DNA from: Clostridium tagluense | Lineage (GTDB): Bacteria; Bacillota; Clostridia; Clostridiales; Clostridiaceae | Assembly: GCF_003865095.1 (NCBI RefSeq) | Contig: NZ_BHYK01000006.1 | Span: 1-64,000 of the forward strand | DNA: 64,000 bases | Direction: 5' to 3' | Shown here: positions 1-7,962 of the stretch, one piece after another | How positions within the stretch are numbered: position 1 is the stretch's first letter | How the letters are laid out: each line of letters opens with the position of its first letter | Notes under the pieces: generated by a model | Databases searched by the model: none | What the model was told of the DNA's origin: nothing | Seen by the model: only the letters and a program-made list of their open reading frames with translations | Translations under genes and position numbers: made by a program

Positions 1-919
1 TTACACCATGATAATAGTAAGTAATACTAGAGGGTAGCGTCATACTTTTTTCTTTGCCACTTTCCTCATAATAAACAATATTACCAACTATGCTGTTTAC
101 AGTTACGGTCACTGGTTGTCTTACCTTACCATAAACCTTTGTAATTTCTGCATCTTCTATTTTAAGTCTATAGGTTGCTCCCACCTGAAGTAATGCTTTA
201 TTATCTCCCACAGAGAGAACCCCTTTATTTGTTAACACTTCATCTTTTGCTAGATTGTCATAGGATTCCGAATTGTCTTGTATAATGCAATCCGAATATA
301 AATTTACTGAATCAGAAAAGATTACTCCAGAGGTAGCAGTAGCTGTAGCACTCTTTACGTTAGTGTCAAGAAGTCTATCAAACATTACCGCTGCGGCCCT
401 TATCGTCGCCTTATCACTTTTTTTAAAGACTAATTTATCTGTGATTTTTAAATTTTGCGCCTTACCCAAATAATTTAATGGCCAAGTTCCTGTTAAATCA
501 CTGTCTGCATACCCTAATAATTTTACAAGCACAGTACAAATTTCTGAATAAGTTATGGAAGCTTCAGGGTGAAATTTTCCATCTGCCATCCCGCTGATTA
601 GTTGTTTATTTAGCAATATATTTACATAACCGCTTAGATCACTATAAGATGCAATATCAGCAAACACAGTGGAACCCTCCATACCAGCGGCTTCATCTAG
701 TAAATTATCCGCTATTACTACAGCTTTAGCAAATTGACCTCTTGTCATATCCTTAGTAACATTAGTTACTGAACTTTCCATTATTCCAAGTTGCTTCATC
801 CTTGAAACTGCTGCTGCGTAGTCAATAGTATCTGCCGCAAAGGCAAAACTTGAGCTTATTGTACTTATTAATATGGTTAGTATTAAAAAAATACTCAATG
901 TAGATTTTCTGATTTTCAT
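1..919 (-). CDS. SLH-domain surface protein, C-terminus beyond window edge
   Basis: The frame stays open from an ATG at 919 to base 1, so about 306 N-terminal residues are visible and the C-terminus lies outside. The start follows a GGAAGG ribosome site. A hydrophobic signal peptide ending near FAFAA (residues 22-29) is followed by two S-layer homology segments at about 85-190, which in this family bind secondary cell-wall polymer. The rest matches the N-terminal half of the protein at 14584-16860 almost residue for residue, so the two are recent paralogues. It lies downstream of an exporter operon with only a repeat cluster between and may be cotranscribed. Surface anchoring is inferred from the family; the role of the part after the SLH segments is unknown. 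Confidence 0.85.
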   Translation of the reverse strand, partial: MKIRKSTLSIFLILTILISTISSSFAFAADTIDYAAAVSRMKQLGIMESSVTNVTKDMTRGQFAKAVVIADNLLDEAAGMEGSTVFADIASYSDLSGYVNILLNKQLISGMADGKFHPEASITYSEICTVLVKLLGYADSDLTGTWPLNYLGKAQNLKITDKLVFKKSDKATIRAAAVMFDRLLDTNVKSATATATSGVIFSDSVNLYSDCIIQDNSESYDNLAKDEVLTNKGVLSVGDNKALLQVGATYRLKIEDAEITKVYGKVRQPVTVTVNSIVGNIVYYEESGKEKSMTLPSSITYYYHGV

Positions 920-962
920 TTTTACACCTTCCTTTTTATTAATATATAAATTAGATTCTGTC

Positions 963-1057
963 CTGGAGTCTGACCTCTTAACCCATATTTTTCTAACGTT
1001 CTCATATTTACCCAAGGGTCTGACCCCTAACAGGTTTTCCAGGGGTCAGGCCCCTCC
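963..1057. repeat. Cluster of GC-rich GGGTCAGGCCCC-type repeats
   Basis: Three copies of the dispersed repeat lie here: a degenerate one near 963-980, one at 1002-1027 reading CATATTTACCCAAGGGTCTG, and one in the opposite orientation at 1039-1057. The last touches the stop codon of the adaptor gene ending at 1057. The core can fold as GGGG/CCCC around a five-base loop. No other terminator is seen between the adaptor and the SLH gene. Confidence 0.7.
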
Positions 1058-2601
1058 TAATAAATAACCTTGTCGCCTTCGTTTAATCCACTCTTAATTT
1101 CTACATATTTAACATTATTCTCGCCCAGTTCTACTGCTTTGCGCTGTCCACCTTCTTTGTCTCCACTCACAAATACATAATTGACACCCTCAGCCTTTGT
1201 TATGGCTTCTATGGGAAGGTATAACACATTTTGTTTATTAGTTACTTGAATTTCAGCATTTGCACTCATTCCACCCTTAAGTATATTAGCTCCACCCAAA
1301 ACCTTAATTGTTACTGGATATGATGTTACTCCGCTTACAGCTACGCCTTTAACCGCAATGGATTCAATCTTACCTATAACTGGAGTGACTAAAGTACTAG
1401 GAAGAAAACTCACCCTAATATTTACCTTCTGACCAGGCACTATCTTAGCTATATCAATTTCGTCCACAGGTACATCAAATTTCATTTGAGTTGTATCTAA
1501 GACCTCTGAAACTTGTATGCTAGGATTTACAATATCTCCAACTTGAAAATTAACAGTTGATAGTACTCCGCTAATAGGAGATACTATTTTAAAATATTCA
1601 AGCTGTGAACCAGTTAAACTTATTTGATTTTGAGAAGTTACAGTTCCTATATTTGCCGCTTCTTGAGCTCTTATAACTGTATTGTTTTCCATTTGAATAA
1701 GCATATTTCCGGAACTAACCTTTTGACTTTCTTTAACTGCAATACTTTGAACCGTTCCTCCTGTCTTGCTGATAACTGCTTGCTTTTTTAAATAATTTAG
1801 ACTAGCAGTATTTGTGCTAGCTACGTTACCCTTAGCGGTTTTAACCTCTCCACTAGCAATCATACCCCCTAGTAGAGCACCTGGGTTATTAAATTGTATT
1901 TCTACTGTATATAACTGACCACCAGAAATTGTTGCTGAGGGTTGGTTACTTATGTAGGTTACAGTCCCATTAACGGGTTGCATTAATGAAGCTACATTTA
2001 CATTAGCTACTTGTCCCACTGCTATCTGCCCTACGTCTGCAGCATTAAAGGTAAGTAATACTTTAAGTTTTGAAGTATCTGTAATTGTAAGAAGTGTCCC
2101 TCCTGGTTGAACAGTATCACCTACATTTACAGCTATATTGCTTACTTGTCCTGTAAATGGAGCACTAATTGATAAATTACCAACAGCTTCATTAGATGCA
2201 TCTACAGTCACCTTATTTTGCTGAAGTCCTTGTTTCGAAACATTTAAAGCAGTCTGAGCGTCTTTATCATCGAGTTCATATATTACATCTCCAGATTTCA
2301 CCTTATCCCCAGTTTTAAAGTTAACCTTTTTTATGGTAGCCGTAACTCTTGAATATAGTTTATTACTTTTAGTAAAATATATAGGCCCTGCTCCTTGAAC
2401 CACAATGTCTATATTACCTTTTTTCACGGTTGCAATTTTCTTATTAACATCAATTTTTGAACCAGCTACTTTGTTACTCATCACTGTATTATTCAATATT
2501 ACCCCAGTAACAACAATAATCACTATTACCACTAGACCCACTATTTTAAAAAGACTTTTTTTAGGCACCTTATTAGGTTTCTCATTTAACTCTAGTTTCA
2601 A
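1057..2601 (-). CDS. MacA/HlyD-type membrane fusion (adaptor) protein of an ABC exporter
   Basis: This 514-residue protein has one N-terminal membrane anchor (about 18-40) and then the usual adaptor layout: a split biotinyl-lipoyl domain near 75-110 and 145-185, beta-barrel parts and a C-terminal membrane-proximal domain. The start is TTG at 2601 after GGAAGGTGA. Adaptors of this class hold a transporter to its extracytoplasmic partner. It resembles the adaptor at 18807-20630, with many shared stretches, but lacks that protein's Gly/Ser/Thr-rich insert. It is the last gene of the marR-ABC-ABC-adaptor set, 43 bases after the small adaptor gene. Having two adaptors behind one ABC pair is unusual. 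The substrate is unknown. Confidence 0.85.
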   Translation of the reverse strand: MKLELNEKPNKVPKKSLFKIVGLVVIVIIVVTGVILNNTVMSNKVAGSKIDVNKKIATVKKGNIDIVVQGAGPIYFTKSNKLYSRVTATIKKVNFKTGDKVKSGDVIYELDDKDAQTALNVSKQGLQQNKVTVDASNEAVGNLSISAPFTGQVSNIAVNVGDTVQPGGTLLTITDTSKLKVLLTFNAADVGQIAVGQVANVNVASLMQPVNGTVTYISNQPSATISGGQLYTVEIQFNNPGALLGGMIASGEVKTAKGNVASTNTASLNYLKKQAVISKTGGTVQSIAVKESQKVSSGNMLIQMENNTVIRAQEAANIGTVTSQNQISLTGSQLEYFKIVSPISGVLSTVNFQVGDIVNPSIQVSEVLDTTQMKFDVPVDEIDIAKIVPGQKVNIRVSFLPSTLVTPVIGKIESIAVKGVAVSGVTSYPVTIKVLGGANILKGGMSANAEIQVTNKQNVLYLPIEAITKAEGVNYVFVSGDKEGGQRKAVELGENNVKYVEIKSGLNEGDKVIY

Positions 2602-2644
2602 TATTAGTCACCTTCCATTCATATTTATTAAATCAGCACATGCA

Positions 2645-3298
2645 CTATTTCTTTGTTTGTATTTTCACAATAGCATTTGTGCCTGGTAATAATTTAGTAT
2701 CAACACTATCAAACTCAATTTTTACTTGTACTCTTTTTTCAACCTTTGTAAAAGTACCACTAGTTTGAGCTGGAAGAAAAGAAAAAGCATCAGCCGAGGC
2801 CTGTCCCATTGATTTTACTTTACCAGTAAACTTTTTACCCTTAAATTGATCTATAGTTATGTTAACTGGTTGACCTACCTTTATTTTATTCAATTCTGTT
2901 TCATCGATATTAGCAGTGACATAAATCTGCTGAGGATTCATTATAAGAGCAAGTGTTGGTACCTGCAAGCTAGATATGTATTCTCCAATGTGTGTATTAT
3001 TTTGAACAATTGTCCCGCTAATTGGTGCTCTTATATTTGATGCTGCACCACCAGAAGGCCCCGCGTCTAAGCGTCCAATAAGCTGATCCTTAACTACAGA
3101 ATCCCCTTCTTTTACATTGAACTCCAAAAGCTTTCCAGAAGCAAATGGTGTTACTTTTATAAAATCAGCGGATAGTACCGCGTTATCCGTTGACACATAA
3201 TGGGTATCCTCATACCAGTAATATACCACCGTAGCCCCTCCTATCAATAGGACTAAGACTAAAATACTTGTTAACAATAATTTAAATTTACCCTTCAT
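2645..3298 (-). CDS. Small EmrA/HlyD-type adaptor protein
   Basis: The product is about 217 residues with an N-terminal membrane anchor, a DNAVLSAD-type segment and a lipoyl motif around GKLLEFNVKEGDSV, typical of EmrA/HlyD adaptors but shorter because the coiled-coil hairpin is nearly absent. The chosen ATG at 3298 has AGGTAGGTG six bases upstream; a GTG three codons earlier is possible. It lies 22 bases downstream of the ABC gene and is surely cotranscribed. It probably couples the ABC pair to the cell wall or acts with the larger adaptor downstream. Confidence 0.8.
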   Translation of the reverse strand: MKGKFKLLLTSILVLVLLIGGATVVYYWYEDTHYVSTDNAVLSADFIKVTPFASGKLLEFNVKEGDSVVKDQLIGRLDAGPSGGAASNIRAPISGTIVQNNTHIGEYISSLQVPTLALIMNPQQIYVTANIDETELNKIKVGQPVNITIDQFKGKKFTGKVKSMGQASADAFSFLPAQTSGTFTKVEKRVQVKIEFDSVDTKLLPGTNAIVKIQTKK

Positions 3299-3320
3299 TT
3301 TGTACACCTACCTTTAATTT

Positions 3321-5309
3321 TTAATTATCTAAATTTGCACCAGTGAATTGACTGTTATAAAGATCTGCATAAAAACCTTTTTGTGAAAGGAGTTCGTAGT
3401 GACTACCCATTTCAATAATACTTCCCTTATCCATAACTAGTATTAACTCTGCATCTCTAATTGTAGAAAGTCTATGTGCAATAACAAAACTTGTTCTATT
3501 TTGCATAAGCTCGGCCATTGCCTTTTGTATATAAACTTCTGTTCTTGAGTCAACGCTACTTGTGGCTTCATCAAGTATCATTATTGCTGGATTTGCAATT
3601 ATTGCACGAGCAATTGTTAAAAGTTGCTTCTGCCCCTGAGATATGTTAGATGCTTCCTCATTTAAAAGCGTGTCATAACCATCTGGAAGGGTCTTAATAA
3701 AGTGATGAGCATGAGCAGCTCTTGCCGCTTGCATAACATCTTCCTCTGATACTCCCTCTTTACCGTAAGCTATATTTTCCATTATTGTTCCATTAAATAG
3801 CCATGTATCCTGAAGTACCATACCAAACATATTTCTAAGCTCCCCACGTTTTATATCATTAATGTTTACTCCATCAATGGAAATTGTTCCAGCGTCTATT
3901 TCATAAAAACGCATCAATAGGTTAACAAGAGTAGATTTACCGGCACCAGTTGGTCCAACAATGGCTATGGTGTGACCTTGTTTAACATCAATATTCATAT
4001 TACTTATAAGTGGTTCTCCTGCTTTATAGCTGAAATCTACATTCTCAAACTTTACTTCACCTCTAGGTGACTGCAACACTTTAGCATTAGGCGCGTCTGC
4101 TACTTCTTCCACCTCGTCTAAAAGTTCAAAAACACGTTCAGCAGAGGCTACCGTTGATTGAATTACATTTGCAATATTTGCAGTTTGAACTATTGGTTGA
4201 GTAAACTGACTTGAATATTGAATAAATGCTTGAATATCACCTATACTAATTTTTCCTTTAGCGGCAAGAATCCCACCTACCATGGATACTATAACGTAAC
4301 CTAAATTACTTATAAACCTCATTAGTGGCATTATCATACCCGATATGAACTGAGCCTTCCAACCTGAATTATATAATCTTCTATTAATTGCATTAAACTC
4401 TTCTATGGAATCCTGCTCATGTCCAAAAGCTTTAACGATTTTATGCCCTGTATACATTTCTTCAACATGTCCATTAAGCGCTCCAATTTCTTTCTGTTGA
4501 GCTGCAAAATATCTTTGTGATTTTTTTGCAATAAAGGTTGTTACTATTACATACATTGGTAGGGTTAAGATAACTACCAGTGTTAATAATGGGCTTATTG
4601 ATAACATCATAACTACAACCCCAATAATTGTAGCTATGGAAGTAATAAGTTGTGTAAGACTTTGTTGCAAGGTAGTGGCAATATTATCTACATCATTTGT
4701 AACACGACTTAGTATCTCACCATGAGTTCTTGAATCAAAAAATTTAAGTGGCAATCTAGATAATTTATCTTCCACCTCTGTACGTAAACCATAAACAGTT
4801 TTCTGAGCAACTCCAGCCATAATAAACTGTTGAATGTAACTAAAAAGCGCACTAATCAAATATAATATTATTAATAGTAAAATTATACGTTCTATGTATG
4901 GATAATCTATGTTACCGCCATTAAAATTTATTATTTGAGAGATGGCAGCCTTAACTTTGGCCAGGCTTCCTACAACTGTACCTGTTGCAGTATATGGATT
5001 TGTAGCCAAAGGAGTAAGCATGGCCTCTTGTGGTATTAATGCTCTCAGTTGCGTCTTAGCCATTATACCTTCAAACAATTTAGTTGTTGCTTTTCCTAAA
5101 ATCTTCGGACCCACTATACTAAAAACCGTGCTAAGAATTGCAAATATAAATACTAAAATAAATTTAAATTTCTCTGGCCTTAAATAAGCAAGTAGTCTCA
5201 TTAAGGTGCCCTTAAAATCCTTTGCTTTCTGTACAGGTTTTCCCAAATTCCCTCCAAAGCCTCCACCATCACCTCCACGTTGATTATCTTTTTTTGTATT
5301 TTCACTCAT
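3321..5309 (-). CDS. ABC exporter half-transporter, catalytically complete subunit
   Basis: The 662-residue protein has a Gly-rich cytoplasmic N-terminus, six predicted membrane segments and a C-terminal ATPase domain. The ATPase has Walker A GPTGAGKST, signature ISQGQ, Walker B MILDEAT with the catalytic Glu, and an intact His switch (AHRLST). A segment of about 65 residues between the first two membrane helices (about 78-140) is longer than in ordinary half-exporters and would be extracytoplasmic. The ATG overlaps the upstream ABC gene's stop by four bases (ATGA), which implies translational coupling and a heterodimer. The family (LmrCD, YheI/YheH, TM287/288) exports drugs or lipophilic compounds; the substrate here is not known. 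Confidence 0.9.
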   Translation of the reverse strand: MSENTKKDNQRGGDGGGFGGNLGKPVQKAKDFKGTLMRLLAYLRPEKFKFILVFIFAILSTVFSIVGPKILGKATTKLFEGIMAKTQLRALIPQEAMLTPLATNPYTATGTVVGSLAKVKAAISQIINFNGGNIDYPYIERIILLLIILYLISALFSYIQQFIMAGVAQKTVYGLRTEVEDKLSRLPLKFFDSRTHGEILSRVTNDVDNIATTLQQSLTQLITSIATIIGVVVMMLSISPLLTLVVILTLPMYVIVTTFIAKKSQRYFAAQQKEIGALNGHVEEMYTGHKIVKAFGHEQDSIEEFNAINRRLYNSGWKAQFISGMIMPLMRFISNLGYVIVSMVGGILAAKGKISIGDIQAFIQYSSQFTQPIVQTANIANVIQSTVASAERVFELLDEVEEVADAPNAKVLQSPRGEVKFENVDFSYKAGEPLISNMNIDVKQGHTIAIVGPTGAGKSTLVNLLMRFYEIDAGTISIDGVNINDIKRGELRNMFGMVLQDTWLFNGTIMENIAYGKEGVSEEDVMQAARAAHAHHFIKTLPDGYDTLLNEEASNISQGQKQLLTIARAIIANPAIMILDEATSSVDSRTEVYIQKAMAELMQNRTSFVIAHRLSTIRDAELILVMDKGSIIEMGSHYELLSQKGFYADLYNSQFTGANLDN

Positions 5310-7033
5310 GCTAATTCCTCCTCTGAAAGCTGTGAGGATACAATCTCATGATATACTTTGCAACTGGTTAAAAGCTCTTTATGAATTCCCATTCCCGCAA
5401 TTTTACCATCGTCTAAGACAATTATTCTATCTGCATCCATAACTGTTGCAACCCTTTGAGCTATAATAAGAACAGTAGCTGCAGCGGTTTCATCTTTTAG
5501 CGCCGCGCGAAGTCTTGCATCTGTCTTAAAATCAAGTGCTGAAAAGCTATCATCAAATATATATATTTCAGGTTTTCTAACTAAAGCACGAGCGATAGAA
5601 AGACGCTGTTTTTGCCCACCTGAAACATTAGTTCCCCCTTGTGCAATGAAATGATCAAATCCCATATCCATTCCATTTATAAAATCTGTGGCTTGAGCTA
5701 CCTGTGCTGCATGCTTAATTTCGGCAAAAGTAGCATTATTGTTACCATATTTAATATTATCAGCAATAGTACCAGAAAAGAGAACATTCTTTTGAGGAAC
5801 AAACCCTATTTTTACCCTTAAGTCTTCCTGGCTGATTTCCCGTACATCTACACCATTAACCAAAACGCAGCCAGAAGTAGCATCATAAAACCTAGGTATC
5901 AAATTTATTAAAGTTGATTTACCTGAACCAGTACCGCCTATAATGGCTGTTACTTCACCAGGCCCGGCACTAAAGGTTATATTACTAATTGCAGGTTGTT
6001 CTGCACCTGGATAGCTAAAGGTTACTTCCTTAAACTCAACATATCCGCTTTTCTTGTTTGCCAAACTAGTCTTTTCTAAATCTACTATTTCAGGTTCCAT
6101 CTCCAGTACTTCATTTATCCGTTCAGCAGAAGCTTGAGCCCTGGGTATCATTATAAACATCATGGCAATCATTAAGAAAGAAAATAAAATTTGCATCCCA
6201 TATTGAATAAATGCCATAAGTGATCCAACCTGCATGCTACCAGCATCTATTCGCATGCTTCCAAACCAAAAAATTGCAACGGTTGTAAGGTTCATAATTA
6301 ACATCATAATTGGCATAAGCACTGCCATTATTTTATTTACTTTTATTGAGTTATTCATAAGACCTAAATTAGCTGCATCAAATCTTTCTTTTTCATTTTC
6401 TATACGGTTAAAAGCACGTATTACCCTGATGCCTGTAAGACCTTCACGTAAAACAAGATTTAGTTTATCTAATTTTACCTGCATTAATTTAAACAGTGGA
6501 ATTCCCTTTTGAAGAACCATTCCAATAATAATAGTAAGTAAGGGAATTACAACTGCAAAAATCCAAGTTAGAGGCTTGTCTTCTCTTAATGCCATAATAA
6601 TTCCACCTATGCCTGTAAGTGGTGCGAATAACATTATAGAAAACATCATTACAGTTACTTGCTGAATTTGAGTAACGTCATTTGTTGTTCTTGTTATTAA
6701 TGTGGCCGTACCTATTTTATCAAATTCATGTAATGAGAAACCTTCAACTTTCGCAAAAATTTTACTACGGATGATCATTCCTAGCTCTACTGCAGTTCTT
6801 GAGGATAAGAATCCAGCTACCACTGAACATATAACTCCACCTGCTGAAACAAGAATCATAAGGCCACCAATTTTAAAAATGTAATTCAAATCATTATTAG
6901 CAATTCCCTTATCAATAATATCTGAACTCAAAGTAGGTAAATAAAGGTTTGCAATCACTTGAAGGAAAATAAGTATAACTATTGCTGTTATTTGCATCCT
7001 GAATTTATCTAAAAACCTGTACAATTTAATCAC
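5306..7033 (-). CDS. ABC exporter half-transporter, degenerate ATP site subunit
   Basis: The protein has 575 residues, with six membrane segments in about 1-300 and an ATPase domain from about 330. Walker A GGTGSGKS is at 366-373 and the signature SGGQ at 471-474. Walker B reads YIFDD with Asp495 where the catalytic Glu is expected, and the switch His is replaced by Gln526 (AQRVAT). The partner at 3321-5309 keeps both residues. This asymmetry is known from heterodimeric exporters such as LmrCD and TM287/288. The start is GTG at 7033 after GGAGATGA. The gene follows marR by 35 bases. Confidence 0.9.
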   Translation of the reverse strand: MIKLYRFLDKFRMQITAIVILIFLQVIANLYLPTLSSDIIDKGIANNDLNYIFKIGGLMILVSAGGVICSVVAGFLSSRTAVELGMIIRSKIFAKVEGFSLHEFDKIGTATLITRTTNDVTQIQQVTVMMFSIMLFAPLTGIGGIIMALREDKPLTWIFAVVIPLLTIIIGMVLQKGIPLFKLMQVKLDKLNLVLREGLTGIRVIRAFNRIENEKERFDAANLGLMNNSIKVNKIMAVLMPIMMLIMNLTTVAIFWFGSMRIDAGSMQVGSLMAFIQYGMQILFSFLMIAMMFIMIPRAQASAERINEVLEMEPEIVDLEKTSLANKKSGYVEFKEVTFSYPGAEQPAISNITFSAGPGEVTAIIGGTGSGKSTLINLIPRFYDATSGCVLVNGVDVREISQEDLRVKIGFVPQKNVLFSGTIADNIKYGNNNATFAEIKHAAQVAQATDFINGMDMGFDHFIAQGGTNVSGGQKQRLSIARALVRKPEIYIFDDSFSALDFKTDARLRAALKDETAAATVLIIAQRVATVMDADRIIVLDDGKIAGMGIHKELLTSCKVYHEIVSSQLSEEELA

Positions 7034-7068
7034 GAATTAATCATCTCCGATCAAAAAACTAACTTTAA

Positions 7069-7527
7069 TCATTTATCTTGTTCTCCCAAAAGCCTTTTAA
7101 GAGTGGTCAAACTATCAACTATTCCATTAATCTCTTCTGGGGTTCCCTTTTTCATTATGTTTACAGTATTTTCTTGAATTAATTTATGAATATCTTCATG
7201 AGTTTCATTAAATTTAGGAGATATTTTTACATACACAACTCTTCTGTCCTCACAACTTCTTTCTCTTTCCACTATACCTTGCTTTTCAAGCCTGTCCACA
7301 ATACCAGATACCGTACTATTAGATAATGTAAGCTTTCTGCTAAGTTCTGTCATTTTCATTCTTTTTTCTTTATGAATGATACCCATAGTCATAGCTTGAA
7401 GCCCAGTAACACCTGTATCTTCAAATATTTTAATTACTTTATGTTTAAATAGTCCAAGGACCTGGAGAAATAGTCTTGCCACTTCAACGTTATCTTTTAA
7501 CTGGTTATCTTTATTTAACTCTTCCAT
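7069..7527 (-). CDS. MarR-family transcriptional regulator, probable repressor of the exporter operon
   Basis: The 152-residue protein has a winged helix-turn-helix at about 40-110 (TELSRKLTLSNSTVSGIVDR) and a wing with the conserved D-R pair (CEDRRVVY). MarR proteins bind DNA as dimers and usually release it on binding a small molecule. It is the first gene of the operon encoding the ABC pair and two adaptors. A consensus promoter with a palindrome over its start point lies just upstream, so autorepression of the whole operon is the likely arrangement. The ligand is unknown; it may be an exporter substrate. Confidence 0.9.
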   Translation of the reverse strand: MEELNKDNQLKDNVEVARLFLQVLGLFKHKVIKIFEDTGVTGLQAMTMGIIHKEKRMKMTELSRKLTLSNSTVSGIVDRLEKQGIVERERSCEDRRVVYVKISPKFNETHEDIHKLIQENTVNIMKKGTPEEINGIVDSLTTLKRLLGEQDK

Positions 7528-7577
7528 ATTTCTTTCCCACCTTAAATATATTTTTGACTAAATGCCTTTTTTATAAG

Positions 7578-7610
7578 TATTACGTATGAAAATATTTCGT
7601 ATACGTAATA
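7578..7610. promoter_or_regulatory. Palindromic probable MarR operator
   Basis: TATTACGTAT at 7578-7587 and its exact complement ATACGTAATA at 7601-7610 flank a 13-base spacer that itself continues the symmetry (GAAA against TTTC). The site starts right after the -10 box of the marR promoter and covers the predicted transcription start, as expected of a repressor operator. Binding by the MarR protein is inferred from position. Confidence 0.7.
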
Positions 7611-7611
7611 T

Positions 7612-7640
7612 ATTATATATTTGAATTTTTTACATGTCAA
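7612..7640 (-). promoter_or_regulatory. Consensus sigma-A promoter of the marR-exporter operon
   Basis: On the minus strand TTGACA (7640-7635) is followed by a 17-base spacer and TATAAT (7617-7612), a perfect match to the housekeeping consensus. Transcription should start near 7605, inside the palindrome, leaving a leader of about 78 bases to the marR ATG. Such a strong promoter fits an operon kept off by a repressor. Confidence 0.85.
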
Positions 7641-7962
7641 GGTCCTTTATGAATATAATAGAAAATGAAGAAAGATTACCCTGTCAAATACTCTCTCTTC
7701 CTTTTTTTTCTGTGTATTCTTTGACTTTCTAAGATATACATTTGCGTATAAAGGTGCTAAGATATATTAATAATCAAAGCTTCTAATAGAATTGTAATTA
7801 GTTGTAAAAATGTTGAGAGGTGTTGCTGTTAATTATGAGATGTACAAGTAGTATGCCTAATTCCTAATAAAACTGCATAGATTTATTAATGGGCTATTAG
7901 AATGTAGAATTTAGGATTGAGGTATAACAGAGTCTGTAAAAAATACATAGGTAAGGTTGTGA
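7641..7962. other. Divergent intergenic region before the first yhgE-like gene
   Basis: This stretch holds the upstream region of the plus-strand membrane-protein gene at 7963. A TTGACT at about 7729 could be a -35 box, but no well-spaced -10 is evident. The start site is preceded by AAGG six bases before ATG. I see no RNA gene or conserved structure. Confidence 0.4.

Noticed and set aside
873-1067. Plus-strand frame ending in SRGQAPPNK
   Set aside because: It is antisense to the SLH gene start and runs through the GC-rich repeat cluster; no ribosome site.
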